In this document: positions 1-12,354 of the stretch, one piece after another | Numbering within the stretch: the stretch's first letter is position 1 | Layout of the letters: every line of letters begins with the position of its first letter | NCBI GenBank assembly: GCA_010279815.1 | Contig: QEOQ01000640.1 | Coordinates: 1,051,011 to 1,115,010 of the forward strand | Source: Brachionus plicatilis | Taxonomy: Eukaryota > Rotifera > Eurotatoria > Ploima > Brachionidae | DNA length: 64,000 bases | Direction: 5' to 3' | The notes under the pieces: generated by a model | The model's input: the letters and a program-made list of their open reading frames with translations, nothing else | Databases searched by the model: none | Told to the model about the DNA's origin: nothing | Translations under genes and position numbers: made by a program

Positions 1-2725
1 TTTGTTTTAACTTTTTAAGACTATCAATTTTGGAGCTGGTTGGATAGCTCATTTCTTTCATGACCGAACTGGCTTCAGTCGTGGACATTTCCTCATTTGT
101 GTCTTGGCCAAAACTAGTTATAAAACACAATCGTTGAGGTGACTCAGAACCTTTTCTTTTTCGATGTACTGAACTTTCGGAGGAGCTGCGCGAGTCATTT
201 TCATTTTTTTCTTTCTCTTCAGTGACTATAAAGCTTAATGGACTAAGAGACCCCTTTTCTCTTAAGCGTTTTTCTTTGGCCCTTTGTCGCTCTCGACGTG
301 ATTTCCGACCCTACATGTAAAATTATTAAATTTAAAAGGGGTTAATTTCTTTTTACTACTAATTTGTCTTTTTTTTCACTAAAAATAATTGATTTTTCCA
401 AATAATATTAATGCTTCTAAAAAAACTTTTGTGTCTAAAAAATATTTTATAATACAAATTATATTGAATATTCTAAAAAGTCTTAAAAATAATTAACATT
501 GAAAGTGATGATGATTTTTACTCTGACGATGAAGATGAAGTAGCTCCATCCAGGAGATAAATGGCAAATAAGCACCTGAGTCAGAGTTGTTTACAAGTCC
601 CAAAAAAAATTCCAAGTCCAGACCTTTTTTTCCAAGGCGGTTATGTCTAAAACATACACCCATCAAGATTGCGAAAAAACAACACCGGGTGTTAATCGCC
701 AAAATTTTTATAAAAGTGAAAATTTTTTTTGATACATTTATTCCTATTTTTCTGATTTTAACTAAACACCCATTTTCAAAAAAATTGTCATCACCTTTAA
801 ATTTCAAATAAAAAAAAACAACCCAAAACACCCAAAAACACCCTCATAACTTTCAAGATACATACCAAAACTGATTATATTTTTGAATAGAGCATAAAAA
901 TATCTACTAAAAATTATAGTTTTTATAAATTAAATAATTTTATTTTGCCATTAAAAATCGAAAAAACAATTTTTTTGGCTCTTCGACAATACACCCTGAT
1001 TTTTTTGCCTTTTTCCTATTTTTTTCCACAATATAAAATAATAATTGTTGGTTATCGATCCCGAGGAATCTGAAAATAAAATCAGATTTGTTCTATCTGT
1101 ATTAGTTTTTAAAGTAAATTTATTGTTTTTTTTTAAGATTTTGTTAAATGTGTAAAAAAATATTGACAGAAATTTATTACTTAAAATAATCTCAAATTTT
1201 TTTTTTAAAAAGCTATTTTTAGTGAATTTAATTTTATATCTGTTTTTTTTTGTGTCAGCAAACACATATTGCAGAACAAATTTTAGACCTAAATATATAA
1301 ATATTATAAACATTTTTTTTTTGAAAAAAATAAAATTAAAGTCTTTGCCGGACTTTTGAAAAAAAAAATCCGGACTTGGCTTGACTTGAGACTTGTGACT
1401 TTTAAACAACTCTGACCTGAACCTGCAAAAATTATTCAAAAAACTATTTATGTAGCTGTGGCGGTGAAGACGAAATAAACTGAGATCGATTTTTGCTTTA
1501 GGGATATTGGAATGAAAAAGAAACGAGGAAGGCTCAAGCTAAAGTATGGTTCGTAAAAAATACTTTTTATTTTTTGATAACAAAAACATAATTGGTAGAA
1601 TAAAATATTTTTTGTTAGCTGTAGATATTTTTCGGAAAAATGTGTATTTTTTTGGGGAAAAAAAGACTATGCCAATTTAAAAATAATTTAATTTTTTTTT
1701 TTAATTTTAAATTCTGTAACTTACCGAATACTGTGATTTTTCTATTTCAAGTTCTTTGTTTCGTTTTAAGGCCTCTTTTTCCTCATTGTCAACAATCATC
1801 ATGCGGATATAATCACCGAATTCCATTCCAAAATCAGTGGATTTTTTGTTAAGAATCACTTTGTCCTCGGAAGTGAGCCGATTTACGTCCAAAACAAGAT
1901 CAAGATCATTATCAGAGTCTTCATCTGAGCTCAATTTTGCATGGGAAAAGCGGGAAGTTTTCAATTTAGGTTCAGTATAGCTCGAGTCCGAGTAGGTGTA
2001 TCCAATTTTGGCTTTGTTATCCCTAAATAAATAAATTTCGTAGCAAAAAAAATAAAAAAATAAATAAATTTTACTTTATTTTTTTTTCACTCTTGTCTCC
2101 GTATTTTTCATCAACCTCTATTTGTTTTAGACACTGACTTTCTGATACTTTATTTGATAAAAAATTAAATTAATTGTATCAAAAAGTTGACAAGTGTTGT
2201 ACTTCCAAGCGCGTCGTTTTGTACAAGAGTGCGATATCTTTCAAAATTTAGCATTCTTTCCTCATTTTTTTCCGACTCCTTAAAGCTAAACAAAAATAAA
2301 CAAAGTTTATTTAAATTTTTGAACTATCACTTCTTTTTTTCTTTTTGGTCATCATGTTCGGGCAAAAAATCGAGATGAGATCTGACATCAAAGCGATCAA
2401 TAAGAACTTCTTCATCGCCGCGCCATTTTGTCCTGAAAATTAAAGTAAGCACATATTTTAAGATAAATTTTTTTTTTAATTACATGATCGAAGGATTGTC
2501 AGCGGCAGAGGCAACATTAGGGTCTATGTGAATTTTAGCTTTGCATCCCCATACCTGTAGAAATTGTGCTGGATCTTTTTTCTGAAAAATGATAAGAGTC
2601 ATTTTGATTTTGTCAACAAGTTTTACTATTTTGTCATAGAATCCCTTGCGTCTTTCAGCACGTCGCTTGTAGTCGACCATCATGCCGCGAATTAATTTTT
2701 CCTGTTTCCTTGCCTCTTGCCACAT
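1..2725 (-). CDS. CLASRP: CLASRP/SWAP2-like SR-type splicing regulator, 5' part (3' end outside window)
   Basis: Seven exons read on the minus strand: 2725-2627, 2581-2484, 2432-2331, 2285-2203, 2147-2075, 2022-1725 and 310-1 (open). All junctions are GT-AG and the frame is kept; the first six exons give 251 codons. The N-terminus MWQEARKQEKLIRGMMVDYK, then KKDPAQFLQVWG, IDRFDVRSHLDFLPEHD, FERYRTLVQND and IGYTYSDSSYTE, follows animal CLASRP (CLK4-associating SR-rich protein, with the N-terminal suppressor-of-white-apricot domain) block by block. The last visible exon is basic and Ser-rich (GRKSRRERQRAKEKRLREK, then ITSFG), as expected just before the RS region. The family acts in the nucleus in alternative splicing and binds CLK kinases (family knowledge). 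Five introns are 45-55 nt; the sixth (311-1724) is 1.4 kb and holds a foldback element. The RS-rich C-terminus lies outside the window. Confidence 0.93.
582..1414. mobile_element. Foldback/MITE family F1, copy A, in CLASRP intron 6
   Basis: The left end CAGAGTTGTTTACAAGTCCC is answered by an inverted right end, ...GTGACTTTTAAACAACTCTG. Next to the ends both arms carry AGTC-containing runs (CCAAGTCCAGACC on the left, CCGGACTTGGCTTGACTTG on the right). The core is AT-rich and I see no credible coding sequence in it. Other copies or parts lie at 18649, 24271, 25290 and 52985. No target-site duplication is clear. The whole element sits within the only long CLASRP intron and largely accounts for its length. 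Confidence 0.65.
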
Positions 2726-4810
2726 ACTTTCAGATTATTATTTGTTTTAATATGAAGAACAACACTTTTGTTTTTTTTAAATATTTTTATCTAATTCAGC
2801 AAATTTAGTTTAACAAAATTTTAGTTTCGTTAAAACATTTTCTTATTAAGTTTTATTTTTATTCTTTGAAATTGTATATAAAATTTTCTCTAGCATATTT
2901 CGATGCTAAAACTTTTAAGGGGTTGGAAAAAATTAAATGAACTTTTTTAAATGTACTTTTGAGCAAAGCAATTTTTTTGCCTTATTTTCCTACTTCTTAT
3001 GATATATAATTTTTATGCTTTAAAAAAAAGTGATATAAATATTATTATTTTATTATTATTATGTTAATGAATTATAAATTATTATATGTTTAAGAAAATG
3101 AATCTAAACTTTTACTTACCCGAAATCCTTAACCAGAACCGATTAACCTAAGCCCATATTCCCTAAAATTATTTTTTATAGTTTAAAAAAAAAAATTTAT
3201 ATCATTATTTTATTGCATGAAAATAGATCTTTATATCTTAAAAAAATACAAGCCTTTTTTCAATATATAATTAATACATGATCGTAAAAAAATTAAAAAA
3301 AACTTAAATTTAATCGATTTAAATTAAGAAATTAGGATTTTAATTGCTATATCTACTTTTTTTGCAAATTTAAGAACATTTATCAAGAAAAAATAATTTT
3401 TCTCAAAAACTTTTGATAAAAATGGCAGCTTTAAGTTCAAAATCATGATCAAATGATAAAATTTAATTGATAAAAATTTTAATAAAAATAATTAAATTGG
3501 CTTTTTTCAATTTTTTTTTACTAAACATAAGATTTTTATTATTTTAATTAAAATAAATAAATCTTGTTTTTCTAATTGATCTTTAATTGATTCTTCTAAA
3601 ATCTTTACTTGAAAACTTTAAAGACATATTAAAAATCCACATTAAGGATGAAAATTATGGCTTTACATGATATTAATATGATATGGCATTTAATATTAAT
3701 AATGATATTTTAATATTAATTTAAAATATATTAAAGCGAAACAAAGTTAAATTTTGGAAAGAAAAATTTTAAAATATTGTTTAAATTTTTATTTTTTCTT
3801 GAGATAAAAATGTATATTATTTTCTTTCTAATTTAAGATTAAACAAATCATGCTTAATAAAATTTGTTCATTTTTTTAAAATTGTTTAAAAAATACCTTT
3901 TTATTCAAATCAAAAACTTTGATTTGAAATTTACCTATGATCATGAATTTCAATTTTCCATAAAAATAAATGAATATTTCTAAATTAGATTATTTTAAAC
4001 ATTGCCATCTTTAAAATAAATTGAATATCATTAAAATTAGGAATTTAAATTTTGTCTTTCATAAGCCAGATTATAACCAAAATTTTCCAACATGTTTTTA
4101 CAGCACGTTCGATTATGGAACAATTTTTACTTTGCTGTTTATTTTTCTCAATTTGTTTGATTAATGTGTTAGCCAAAATGGTTTGCAATAATTTTGAAAT
4201 TGAAAAAAGATTTTCAAGCTGGTATTTAACTATGAAATTTTACATGATGGTTGACCTAGACCTAATGATTGCAAAATTGTGGTCAGATTGTTACGGCATT
4301 GTTCAGTTTTTGTGAATTAGTATTTAGACTCAAAAGCCTATGCATTACCCTATTTTTTTAATACTCCCTGACAATTACTTTTTATTTTTGAAAAATTTAC
4401 CCAAAAATTAAATATTTGGGCAAATTGAAGTTTCAGATCAAATTTTAAGATCAAAACGATCATTCAAAATTTAAAACTTAATTGATCTAATTAATTTGAT
4501 AATTTTGAAAAAATAAATACAAAACATATCTAGACATGTAATGTATAAATTGACATTAAAATGACTGTTCTCTAAAATTAAGGCTAAGTTAATTCAGAAA
4601 GAGAAATTTAGTTCGAATAACACAAATTTTTCAGTTTTTCCCCCAATATTATTAGAATAACAAAAAAAAAAACTTTTTTTTACTTCTGACACTAAATTTT
4701 TAAATTTTTTCCACATTTGTTTGGACAAGCTAAGTAGCGTTGACTTTGTCAAATTTAATTACTTTTATATTTATTTTATTTAATTTTGAAATTATTTTTT
4801 TATAAATTTT

Positions 4811-4870
4811 GACCTATGAGGTCTATACAAGTTTTTTTGTCAATAAATAATAATAATAATAGTAATAATG
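4811..4870 (+). repeat. Probable LINE 3' tail ending in (TAA)n
   Basis: GACCTATGAGGTCTATACAA, a small hairpin, is followed by TTTTTTTGTCAATAAA and a run of TAA units. A short hairpin followed by a trinucleotide tail is the usual 3' end of several non-LTR retrotransposon clades. No reverse transcriptase is recognisable upstream, so this would be a very short 5'-truncated insertion. Confidence 0.45.
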
Positions 4871-5885
4871 AGTAGCGTTTTTTCTTCACTTGCGCGCCGC
4901 ATTGATCACATAATTTTGCTTGTTTGTCAATAACTTCTAAAGGCGTATGCTTTATAAATCTTCACGGTATGTAAATAAGAGAATTTCGGTGAATTAACTA
5001 TTTTACGTTTTTCAGCATGAAAAATTGTCCAAAAAATATTAAAAAAATATATGACTGATATATGTCATACTCTCGCCTATACGTGTGCAAAATAGGACCC
5101 ATTAGAACCGTTTTTTCAATGTATTTCGAGAACGGTAACTCTTATCAACAAAATTCAAAAAAATTTGAATTCAGCATCCAAAACTTTACCAAAAACCAGC
5201 TTTTGGGATAAAAATCTAATTTGGTTCAAAAGATTTTGAGATATGTAGGTTTTTGAGTGGTTGGATCACTTTGCCTTGTATATTTGACCTTTAGACCCTT
5301 TTAGAACCATATGTTCATGGTATCATAATAAACAAAATTTAAATTAGAAAAAAGTTATCGGAGCAGAATTTTGACTTAAAATTTAAATTAAAAAAAAAAG
5401 GCTTTTCAAGTTTTTTTAACATTCAGAAAATATGGGTTTAACACTAAAAAAATATTTATTCGCAAAATTTTATTAAAAATTCGAAATTTTTGCTAATTTT
5501 TAGTTTACAAATCAATTTAGCTTATCAATTTAATCAATTTAAATTTAGCATTTTCTTTAACAAATTTGTTCTAAAATGGTTTCAAGAAAGTCACTGTTAA
5601 AACTCTCTTTTTGAAACTGTGAAATTGTTCGTTATCAGATATGTAAATTTTGCCACTTGTCTCACCGTTTTTTACTTCAAAACAAAATGTTTTTTTGAAC
5701 TTTATTTTTCTAAGTTTGCAGTTGTAGACATGTAAAACCGCAACATTTTCACCTTTTATACTCTCTGAACTATGTTTATTTTGAATTATTTTTATTATTT
5801 ATTATTTTTATTCAATTTCAATTACTTTTTATTTTTAAAAAACTAAAAACTTTATTTTACTTTAATCATTTTTTCTGCAATAATT

Positions 5886-5940
5886 GGGTTTAAACGAAGG
5901 CGTAAGCCATTCGGACGTACCTGGGGATCACCCCCAAATT
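5886..5940. repeat. Dispersed repeat motif, copy 1
   Basis: GGGTTTAAACGAAGGCGTAA, then a CATTCGGA block and CCTGGGGA. The same order of blocks occurs at 10628-10680. Both copies are unusually GC-rich for this window and both are followed by T/A-rich sequence with TTAATAAA. I do not recognise the family. Confidence 0.5.
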
Positions 5941-6186
5941 GTATTTTTAATAAAATGTAAAAGTTGTAGACATGTTTATCACTGTTTGCAAATCTAATTG
6001 TTGTATGAAAACTCCAAGAAATGTCAAATTGATGGTTTTTAATTAAACTTTAAATTTATCCAATGACTCACATTCTTCGAGAAATTCATATACTTTGCTA
6101 ACACTTTTCTTGTTTTTTGGTAACGTTTCAGCGTCTAAGTAATTAAGGAAAATTCAATTAATAATCTCTAAGATAAAATTTTATTA

Positions 6187-6628
6187 TTTATTTGTTTACT
6201 GTACCGAGCTTAAGCTCCTTAAGAATAAAATCAAAAAATAAATTTTAAAATAAAGTAAAATAGGGTAAAGTAAACAGAAATTAAAGAGAGATATATAGAA
6301 AAAAAATGTAAATAGTGACGTTACATTGGGGTACTTTGGTTTAAATTAGAATTTAATTTTTATAAAAAGTGAAGTATTAATCAAATAAGTGTAAATAAAT
6401 TAAAAATATAGTGTTTTTTTATTTAATTTGGTGTTAATTAATTTTTTTATGTATAATCTTAATAATCGGGGAATTTTATTTAATATTTGGGGGAAAAAAT
6501 AAGAATTTTGGGGTATTCTATATAAGTTTAGTGGTATCGATTTTTTTTAATCTTATTTAACTTTAATTTATTTTTTAATTCTGAAGTAGCATTAGCTCGG
6601 TACAGATAAACAAATAAATAAATAAATT
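6187..6628. repeat. Opposed (TTTA)n-tailed repeat ends
   Basis: The left end reads TTTATTTGTTTACTGTACCG followed by AGCTTAAGCTCC. The right end is its inverse: AGCATTAGCTCGGTACAGAT followed by AAACAAATAAATAAATAAA. The same block in one orientation occurs at 39983-40030 and partly at 7474. It could be two head-to-head retroelement tails or one inverted-repeat element; I cannot decide between them. Confidence 0.45.
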
Positions 6629-8454
6629 TTAATGGCTCACTCAAATTCATAACTTTAATATTAATTCATTCAGACTAAAATAATTTTATTTTTTTACTTA
6701 AACAAATAATAAATTTCGCAAGATTAAATTTTTTTGCCTTTAAATATTCAAATAAATAGAAAAATTTAAACCCATTTCAAGTTCAATAAAAAGGGATATT
6801 GTAAAATTTTATAAATGAAAATAAACTTGACATAATTTGCCAAGTAATAGCTAATGAAAAAAATATTTTTTCTCTCTTATTAAAAAATATTTTACATTTT
6901 ATTATTTGATCTTTGGATCTTGATCTCAAACTTCAATTTGCCAATATTTGTCTAAAATTTTAAAATAATGATTTAGATGAAAAATAACAGTGTTTTTGAT
7001 AGTCTTTGATTAAAAATAAAATAAAAAAATACGAATTTGTCAATAAACATTTTAATAATCTATTGAATAGCTAAATTTCCAAAAAGAAAAATAGAAGGAA
7101 TTTTTTTTCATGCTAAAAGTGAATATTCAGATTTACTGATTATTTCATCTTATTCAGATTTAACTCATTGATGAAATGCAAGACTAGGCATTTTTATTAT
7201 CAAATATTAATGCTTCAAGTGCTGTCATCCAAAAAGCATCTTGAACAGAACAAGCTCCTAAAAAAATGCAGCATGGCTTTGTAGAACATATCTGCTAGAA
7301 ACTGTAGATTTCCTTACAGATTTTATGATTCAAAAAAATCAGCAGATCTTCGATCTTGACTTTACAATAGCCTTGGTGTCCGAATGGATTCAAGTGACCA
7401 GCAAAACCAAAAATCAAATTTACTTTATTTTTTTTTATTTTATTTAACTTTATTTTGATTTTTTTTTTTTTATCTGAAGGAGCTTTAGTTTCTTCACTAA
7501 TCACACAGCCGGCAACTGGAACGCACTTGATGTGGCAACCCGAAGCATTACCAATGCAAACATATAAAAAAAATAATCAATAAACAGCTTGAGTTTTGAT
7601 ATAATGAAAATTCTTACAAATAATTATTTATCGAAAGGAAATTAAATAATGGACGGAGGCTGTAGAAACAGGGTGTTTACTTGCGCCACTGCTAAATAAC
7701 ACGACTTTTTTCTTTTAGTTCAATATTTTTTGCTTATTTTTAATATTTTTCTTTTACTTATTCACTTTTCTTTTTCTTTTAATCTGAAGTAATTCAAAAT
7801 TGAAATTTTTTTTTTATTTCAAAAAATTTTAATGATTAAAATAAATAATTTTAAAAAGCGAGTATTTTTATTGATCAATTGAGCTAAAACCTTTCGCATT
7901 TTAGATAATTTTAGTTTATGTAAACTTATCACAAAATCTTAAATAGTTAATAAAAATTCATCTCTCAGTTTATGAGCTTATTATTCCGTTTCGGAAGTAT
8001 TAAAAACAAATAGACAAAAACTATTTTAGCCGCAATTTTATTTTTTTTTTAAATAAAAAAGAAGTTGAGTTGACATTGTTGATTTAAATCATGCTCAACC
8101 AAAGGAAATTTAAAAAAGATTAAAAATCAAATCTCAAAATTTATCAAGAACCAGTTTGGAAAAATTTAAATTCAGGAATTTGTCTTTATTGAGATCAACT
8201 TGATCATTTGTCATAGATTTTTGTTCTTCTATTATTCACACATATTAAAAAATTTAAAAAATAAAGCATTTTCGTGCAATTATTTTTAATGAATTTTAAT
8301 TTGATTTCAAATTATGGTAAAATTAAATACATTTTATTTATTTATTCTAGTTAATTTAGAGCTATGTGGGCAGAATAATATTTCTAGAAAATTGGAAAAA
8401 AAATAAGAATTAAAATTATGTTAGTAGAGAAAAGGGGAAAAATTATATACCTTT

Positions 8455-9000
8455 ATGGCTAGACCACATTTAGAGTTGCAGTGCAAGTCTGGAATCCAAG
8501 TAAAAAAAGGATGTGAATGCAGAGAAAGTTAAGGAACGTGTTACAAAAATACCTTTAACTTTGAGAGATACGGACTATGAAATGCGATTGCTGAAGATGG
8601 GGTTTATGAAACTAAGTGAAAGGTGAGTCAGAGGAGATTTGATTGCAATGTTTAAATCAGTAATTAAACTAACTAAGATGTAAAGAAATCTATTTATAGG
8701 AGGTAGTGTTGGGAGGAGGACTAAATTTTTTAAGTAAATTTATTAAGTCGAGTCGACTGGCATTTTTTTTTGTCGAGTCGACTCGACTTGAAAAAAAAAT
8801 TTTCTTTTAAATTTAATTTTTTTACCTTAAAAAAAATTTGTTTTTAATTTTTAATCATTTTAAGCAAAAAAATTAAATTTTAAATTCGAAATTAAGTTTG
8901 ATTTAATATTTTATAAGTCGAGTCGACTCGGGACAAAATATGCCCAACACTAATAGGAGGTTATTTAAATATCATAAAAATTAGATCTAATTTAATTCCA
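8455..9000 (+). pseudogene. Dead LINE reverse-transcriptase C-terminus, split by a MITE
   Basis: With two frameshifts and one stop, the plus strand reads ARPHLE / AVQVWNP / DVNAEKVKERVTKIPLTL / RDTDYEMRLLKMGFMKLSER / VRGDLIAMFK. This is the well-known segment after the polymerase core in CR1/Jockey-like non-LTR reverse transcriptases (RPHLEYAVQVWNP...EKVQRRATK...Y.ERL..L....L..RR.RGDLI..YK). It is clearly non-functional. The hAT-like element at 8704-8952 interrupts it. Confidence 0.8.
8704..8952. mobile_element. hAT-like MITE inserted in the LINE relic
   Basis: The termini are TAGTGTTGGG and CCCAACACTA, exact inverse complements. The 8-bp direct repeat ATAGGAGG flanks the element at 8696-8703 and 8953-8960. 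An 8-bp duplication with TAG-type ends fits the hAT superfamily. Inside both ends there are runs of GTCGAGTCGACTCG, itself palindromic; the rest is AT-rich and non-coding. At 249 bp it has no room for a transposase. Confidence 0.82.
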
Positions 9001-9724
9001 TATTTTATTTATTATAAGTCATCGTATTTATTTGTAGGAAATCAAAATTGACTAGACAAAAATGCCTGAAGTCTAACAAACAAGCTTAAAAGATGAATCA
9101 AAAACGCTAATTAATGTATTTTTATTTAAGTCAATTTTTTTACCTCAAGTCAGCAAAAGAAAAAATTGAATTATTTTGAGATCATAAAATTAATTTTCTG
9201 TACCAAGAGCTAACGGAATCATTTAGCTATATAAAAAAGCTACTTTAGGGCATTAATTTGTGAATTTTATCATATATATATATTAATTGAAGATTAATAA
9301 TAGGACAACTGTCCATGTCATGAAAGACTGATTAACACTTTTTTATTTAATTTAATAAAAAAAAATTAATTTTTAAAAAATAATTAAAAAAGTTAAGCAT
9401 TTAAATATCAAAATTTTATTTTTAATTTTTTATTACAAAAATTGATTGCATCAAATTAATATTATTGGATGCTTCTTTGATTTGATTAATTTCAATAAGT
9501 CAAATAATTGAAGATATCCGAATGAATTTTAATTTCAATGGTATTTATTTTTTAGAAAAAGATAAAAAAATCAATAATTTAGCTTGAAAATTTCTTATGA
9601 GCTTATGATTTTTCATTTAGAGTGTCAAAAAAGCTTCATTTTTAACACATGAAAAGACGATTTGGATTTTTTCAGCTAAATTTTAATAATAGTAAAAGCA
9701 ATATCTGCAGTATAGATATTTCAA

Positions 9725-10490
9725 TCTACCCTAACGCTCAAAAGGTTCCAGGTTCCTACTGCATACTCCAGATGAGGTCTCACAATTGATGTACAGAAAA
9801 GCCTCAATGATTCTCGGCTAAGGTTCTTAAACGAATTTTTTTGTCAGACCCAGTATTCGGTTAGCTTTCATAGCTGCTACAGTTTATTATTAATTCCATT
9901 TTAAATCATTTTAAATAAAAACACCCAAATCTTTTTCTTTTGTTATCTCCTCTAGCAAATGAGATATATTTGATTTTATAATAGTTTTAGATTTGTTGAC
10001 TAATTATCTGTCCGTTCCATCGGGAGATCGAGGTCTTTCTGAAGTTCTAAAGATCCTACATTTGGAAATTTGCAGAGTCAAATTAATTTAAAGTCATAGG
10101 CATACCCAAGACTCTATAACTGTTGAAGCTCTTAAGGAGTTAATTGGTAAAAATTATGAATAGAATCGGACCAAGAACAGATCCTTGTAGTACTCTGCTT
10201 GTACCTACCACCCAATTGGTTGCATCATTACCTAAAAAAACTCTTTGTACCCTCCAAATCAAAAACGACTCAATCCATCTTAAAAGTTGACAATCTCATA
10301 TGATTCAAGTTTTGTAATCAATTTACTATGAGGAAATTTATCAAAGGCTTCGAGAAGTTAATTTGTATTTTAGTAAATAGTTCATTATTTTGTCCCTGAG
10401 CATTCTTTCCATTACCTTTCCAACTATTGAAGTAGGTGAAACGGGTCTATAATTTGTTATGTCCGTTTATGATCCACTTTTAGGCAAAGG
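9725..10490 (-). pseudogene. Degenerate non-LTR reverse transcriptase
   Basis: On the minus strand, GVLQGSVLGPILF-type text (here RVLQGSVLGPILFIIFTN, near 10140-10200) marks the polymerase motif upstream of the catalytic loop. Further on come LQKDLDLPMERTD and finally SIVRPHLEYAVGTWN near 9750-9790. The order is right for a CR1/Jockey-like LINE. Stops and frameshifts are frequent, and the YADD loop is not intact (nearest match AYDFKLI-like). Confidence 0.78.
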
Positions 10491-10627
10491 AGAAGATAAT
10501 TCGTTTTATTCGAATCAAACTCATTTCAGTTAAAATTTTAATATATTTTTTTTTTTTTTATTATTTTTTTATATAATAATTTTCTACAAAATATCGCTAA
10601 ATTTTTTTACATTGTATCGTGACAAGA

Positions 10628-10680
10628 GGGTTTAAACGAAGGCTAAGCTATTCGGAAAAACCCTGGGGAAGCCCAAAATT
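10628..10680. repeat. Dispersed repeat motif, copy 2
   Basis: GGGTTTAAACGAAGGCTAAG, then ATTCGGA and CCTGGGGA, matches the block at 5886-5940 with small changes. It lies about 130 bp from the 5' side of the minus-strand LINE relic, so it could belong to that element or be independent. Confidence 0.5.
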
Positions 10681-10699
10681 ATTTAATTAATAAAAAAAT

Positions 10700-12354
10700 A
10701 AAAAAAAGAAGATAATTAATAACTTTTTTTCTTTATAATGGTTGTAATGGAGAAAAAATCTTCACCAAGTTAAAAAATTTGTATATGAGGTTGCGTAGAG
10801 TTTAAGTTTTGCATCTCAAATTAAAAAAAACAAATATAGTAACTGTGTTTTTAAGTCAAATTATTCAAAATTTATCTGTTAATTAATAAAAGTTAATTGA
10901 TTTAAAAACGTGCGAATTTAGTTTGATTAATTTTTTGAAAAATTTTTATTAAAAAGCGCACAATATCAAGGGTATAAGTTAAACTGATATTATAGCAATT
11001 GAGTCAACTTAAACAAATGCTCTTTGAACAATCTCTATTTTCTCTTTCCATCTCTCAAGAAGTCATATTTTTACCCAACATATTTTGAACTTGCCTACTC
11101 CAAATAATACCCTCTAAAGTTCTCTTATCAAATAACTGTCCATATTATATCAAGTAGTAAATTAATGCTTATTTAATCCATTCTCTTAAAACCTCAAATT
11201 TATTCGTATTTTGATTAATTAGCTTTTATGATTTTGTTAAAAAAAGTTGATAAAAATAAGAATTTTAAAAAAATCTTCATAAAAAACCAATTGAAAGAAG
11301 AATAACAATAAATAAAATATTTAAAGGCCTTTTTTAGTTTAAAACAAAATTAATATTGAATGATTTTCCTCATTTTATTTCGTCGTTGATGATGAAGTTG
11401 AGGTCAATTTTTTTAGCAGTAAATTTTTGAAATTTTATTTAACAAATTTATTGGAAATAAGTTCTTAATTTTTTTAAAACGATGTAGCAATTCTGAAAAT
11501 AATAAATTTAATCGTTTAAAAAAAATTATCTCAGCTTCTTCTTATCTTTCATAATAAGGTTTAAATTTGATGAATCTTTTTAAAGGTTTTTTTTATAGTT
11601 TTTCTCAAAGACTGTTTAATAAATAACACATTTTCTTAAAGAGCATAAATTTTTTTAATATACATATTTTTTTATGCTCTGAAACTTTTAATACTCAACA
11701 TAATTTAAATAGATTCTGAAATTATTCAAATTTTAGAACAATTTGTTCTAATTCTTTTCAAATTTTTGAATCATTAGCCTAATATTGAACAAAAAATACC
11801 ATGAGTATATTAAAAAAGGTTATTTTTTCTTTTTTATACTAGAAAAAAAACCCGATAAAATAAAAAATTCGCTTTAATTTTAATTTTAGTCAACAAAGTT
11901 AATTTTCATGAAATCATTCGCATAAAAATGAATACATGAGTCATTCAGGCTATTTGTATTATTGAAAATTATTTCATATAAGCAAAAAATTTCTTATGAC
12001 GAATTTTAATGTTACAATTTAGTCTCATTGGTATATTTTTCGTGTTACATTCATGGCTTTAGAAAAGTATGATTACCGATTAAAGGGATTTAAACTTGGA
12101 TGAAAATAGATTGATTAATTTAATAATGAGCCAATTTGAAGTATAAAATCAATTTCAATAAGATCAATTTTTGGTTATCAAGTTTAAAATATGAAATAAA
12201 TTGTTATTTCTTAATAGAATAAATGCAGGGGGACTGTTTTGGTTTTAAAAAACTATGTTAAATAAAAAGGTAGACTCAATATATTCAAAATGTAGATTTC
12301 AAAATGTTCAATAAACTAAAAAGACTTTAAAAAGAAGTAACATATTGGTAAAGT
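10700..12354. other. AT-rich intergenic, nothing recognised
   Basis: I see no gene, RNA gene or repeat boundary here; open frames are short and made of Lys/Asn/Phe/Ile codons expected from base composition. Confidence 0.5.

Larger units (their letters stand above)
2726..8454. other. Gene-free AT-rich stretch with LINE tail fragments
   Basis: No convincing gene. It holds a LINE-type 3' tail at 4811-4870, a motif at 5886-5940 shared with 10628-10680, and opposed tail-like repeats at 6187-6628. A further tail-like block at 7474-7500 (ATCTGAAGGAGCTTTAG) matches the family at 39983-40030. A pair of direct repeats (GGACCC..TTAGAACC near 5095 and 5295) suggests an unidentified decayed repeat. Confidence 0.6.

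Noticed and set aside
493..831. 112-codon minus-strand frame and the opposing 74-codon frame
   Set aside because: They lie inside the CLASRP intron and overlap the F1 foldback element; no family resemblance.
951..1439. 162-codon minus-strand frame
   Set aside because: It is within the F1 element; Lys/Phe/Asn-rich text from A/T homopolymers.
4115..4315. 66-codon plus-strand frame with a signal-peptide-like start (MEQFLLCCLFFSICLINVLA)
   Set aside because: Composition equals the AT-rich surroundings, no motif or splice context supports it, and Phe/Leu/Ile runs arise easily from T-rich DNA.
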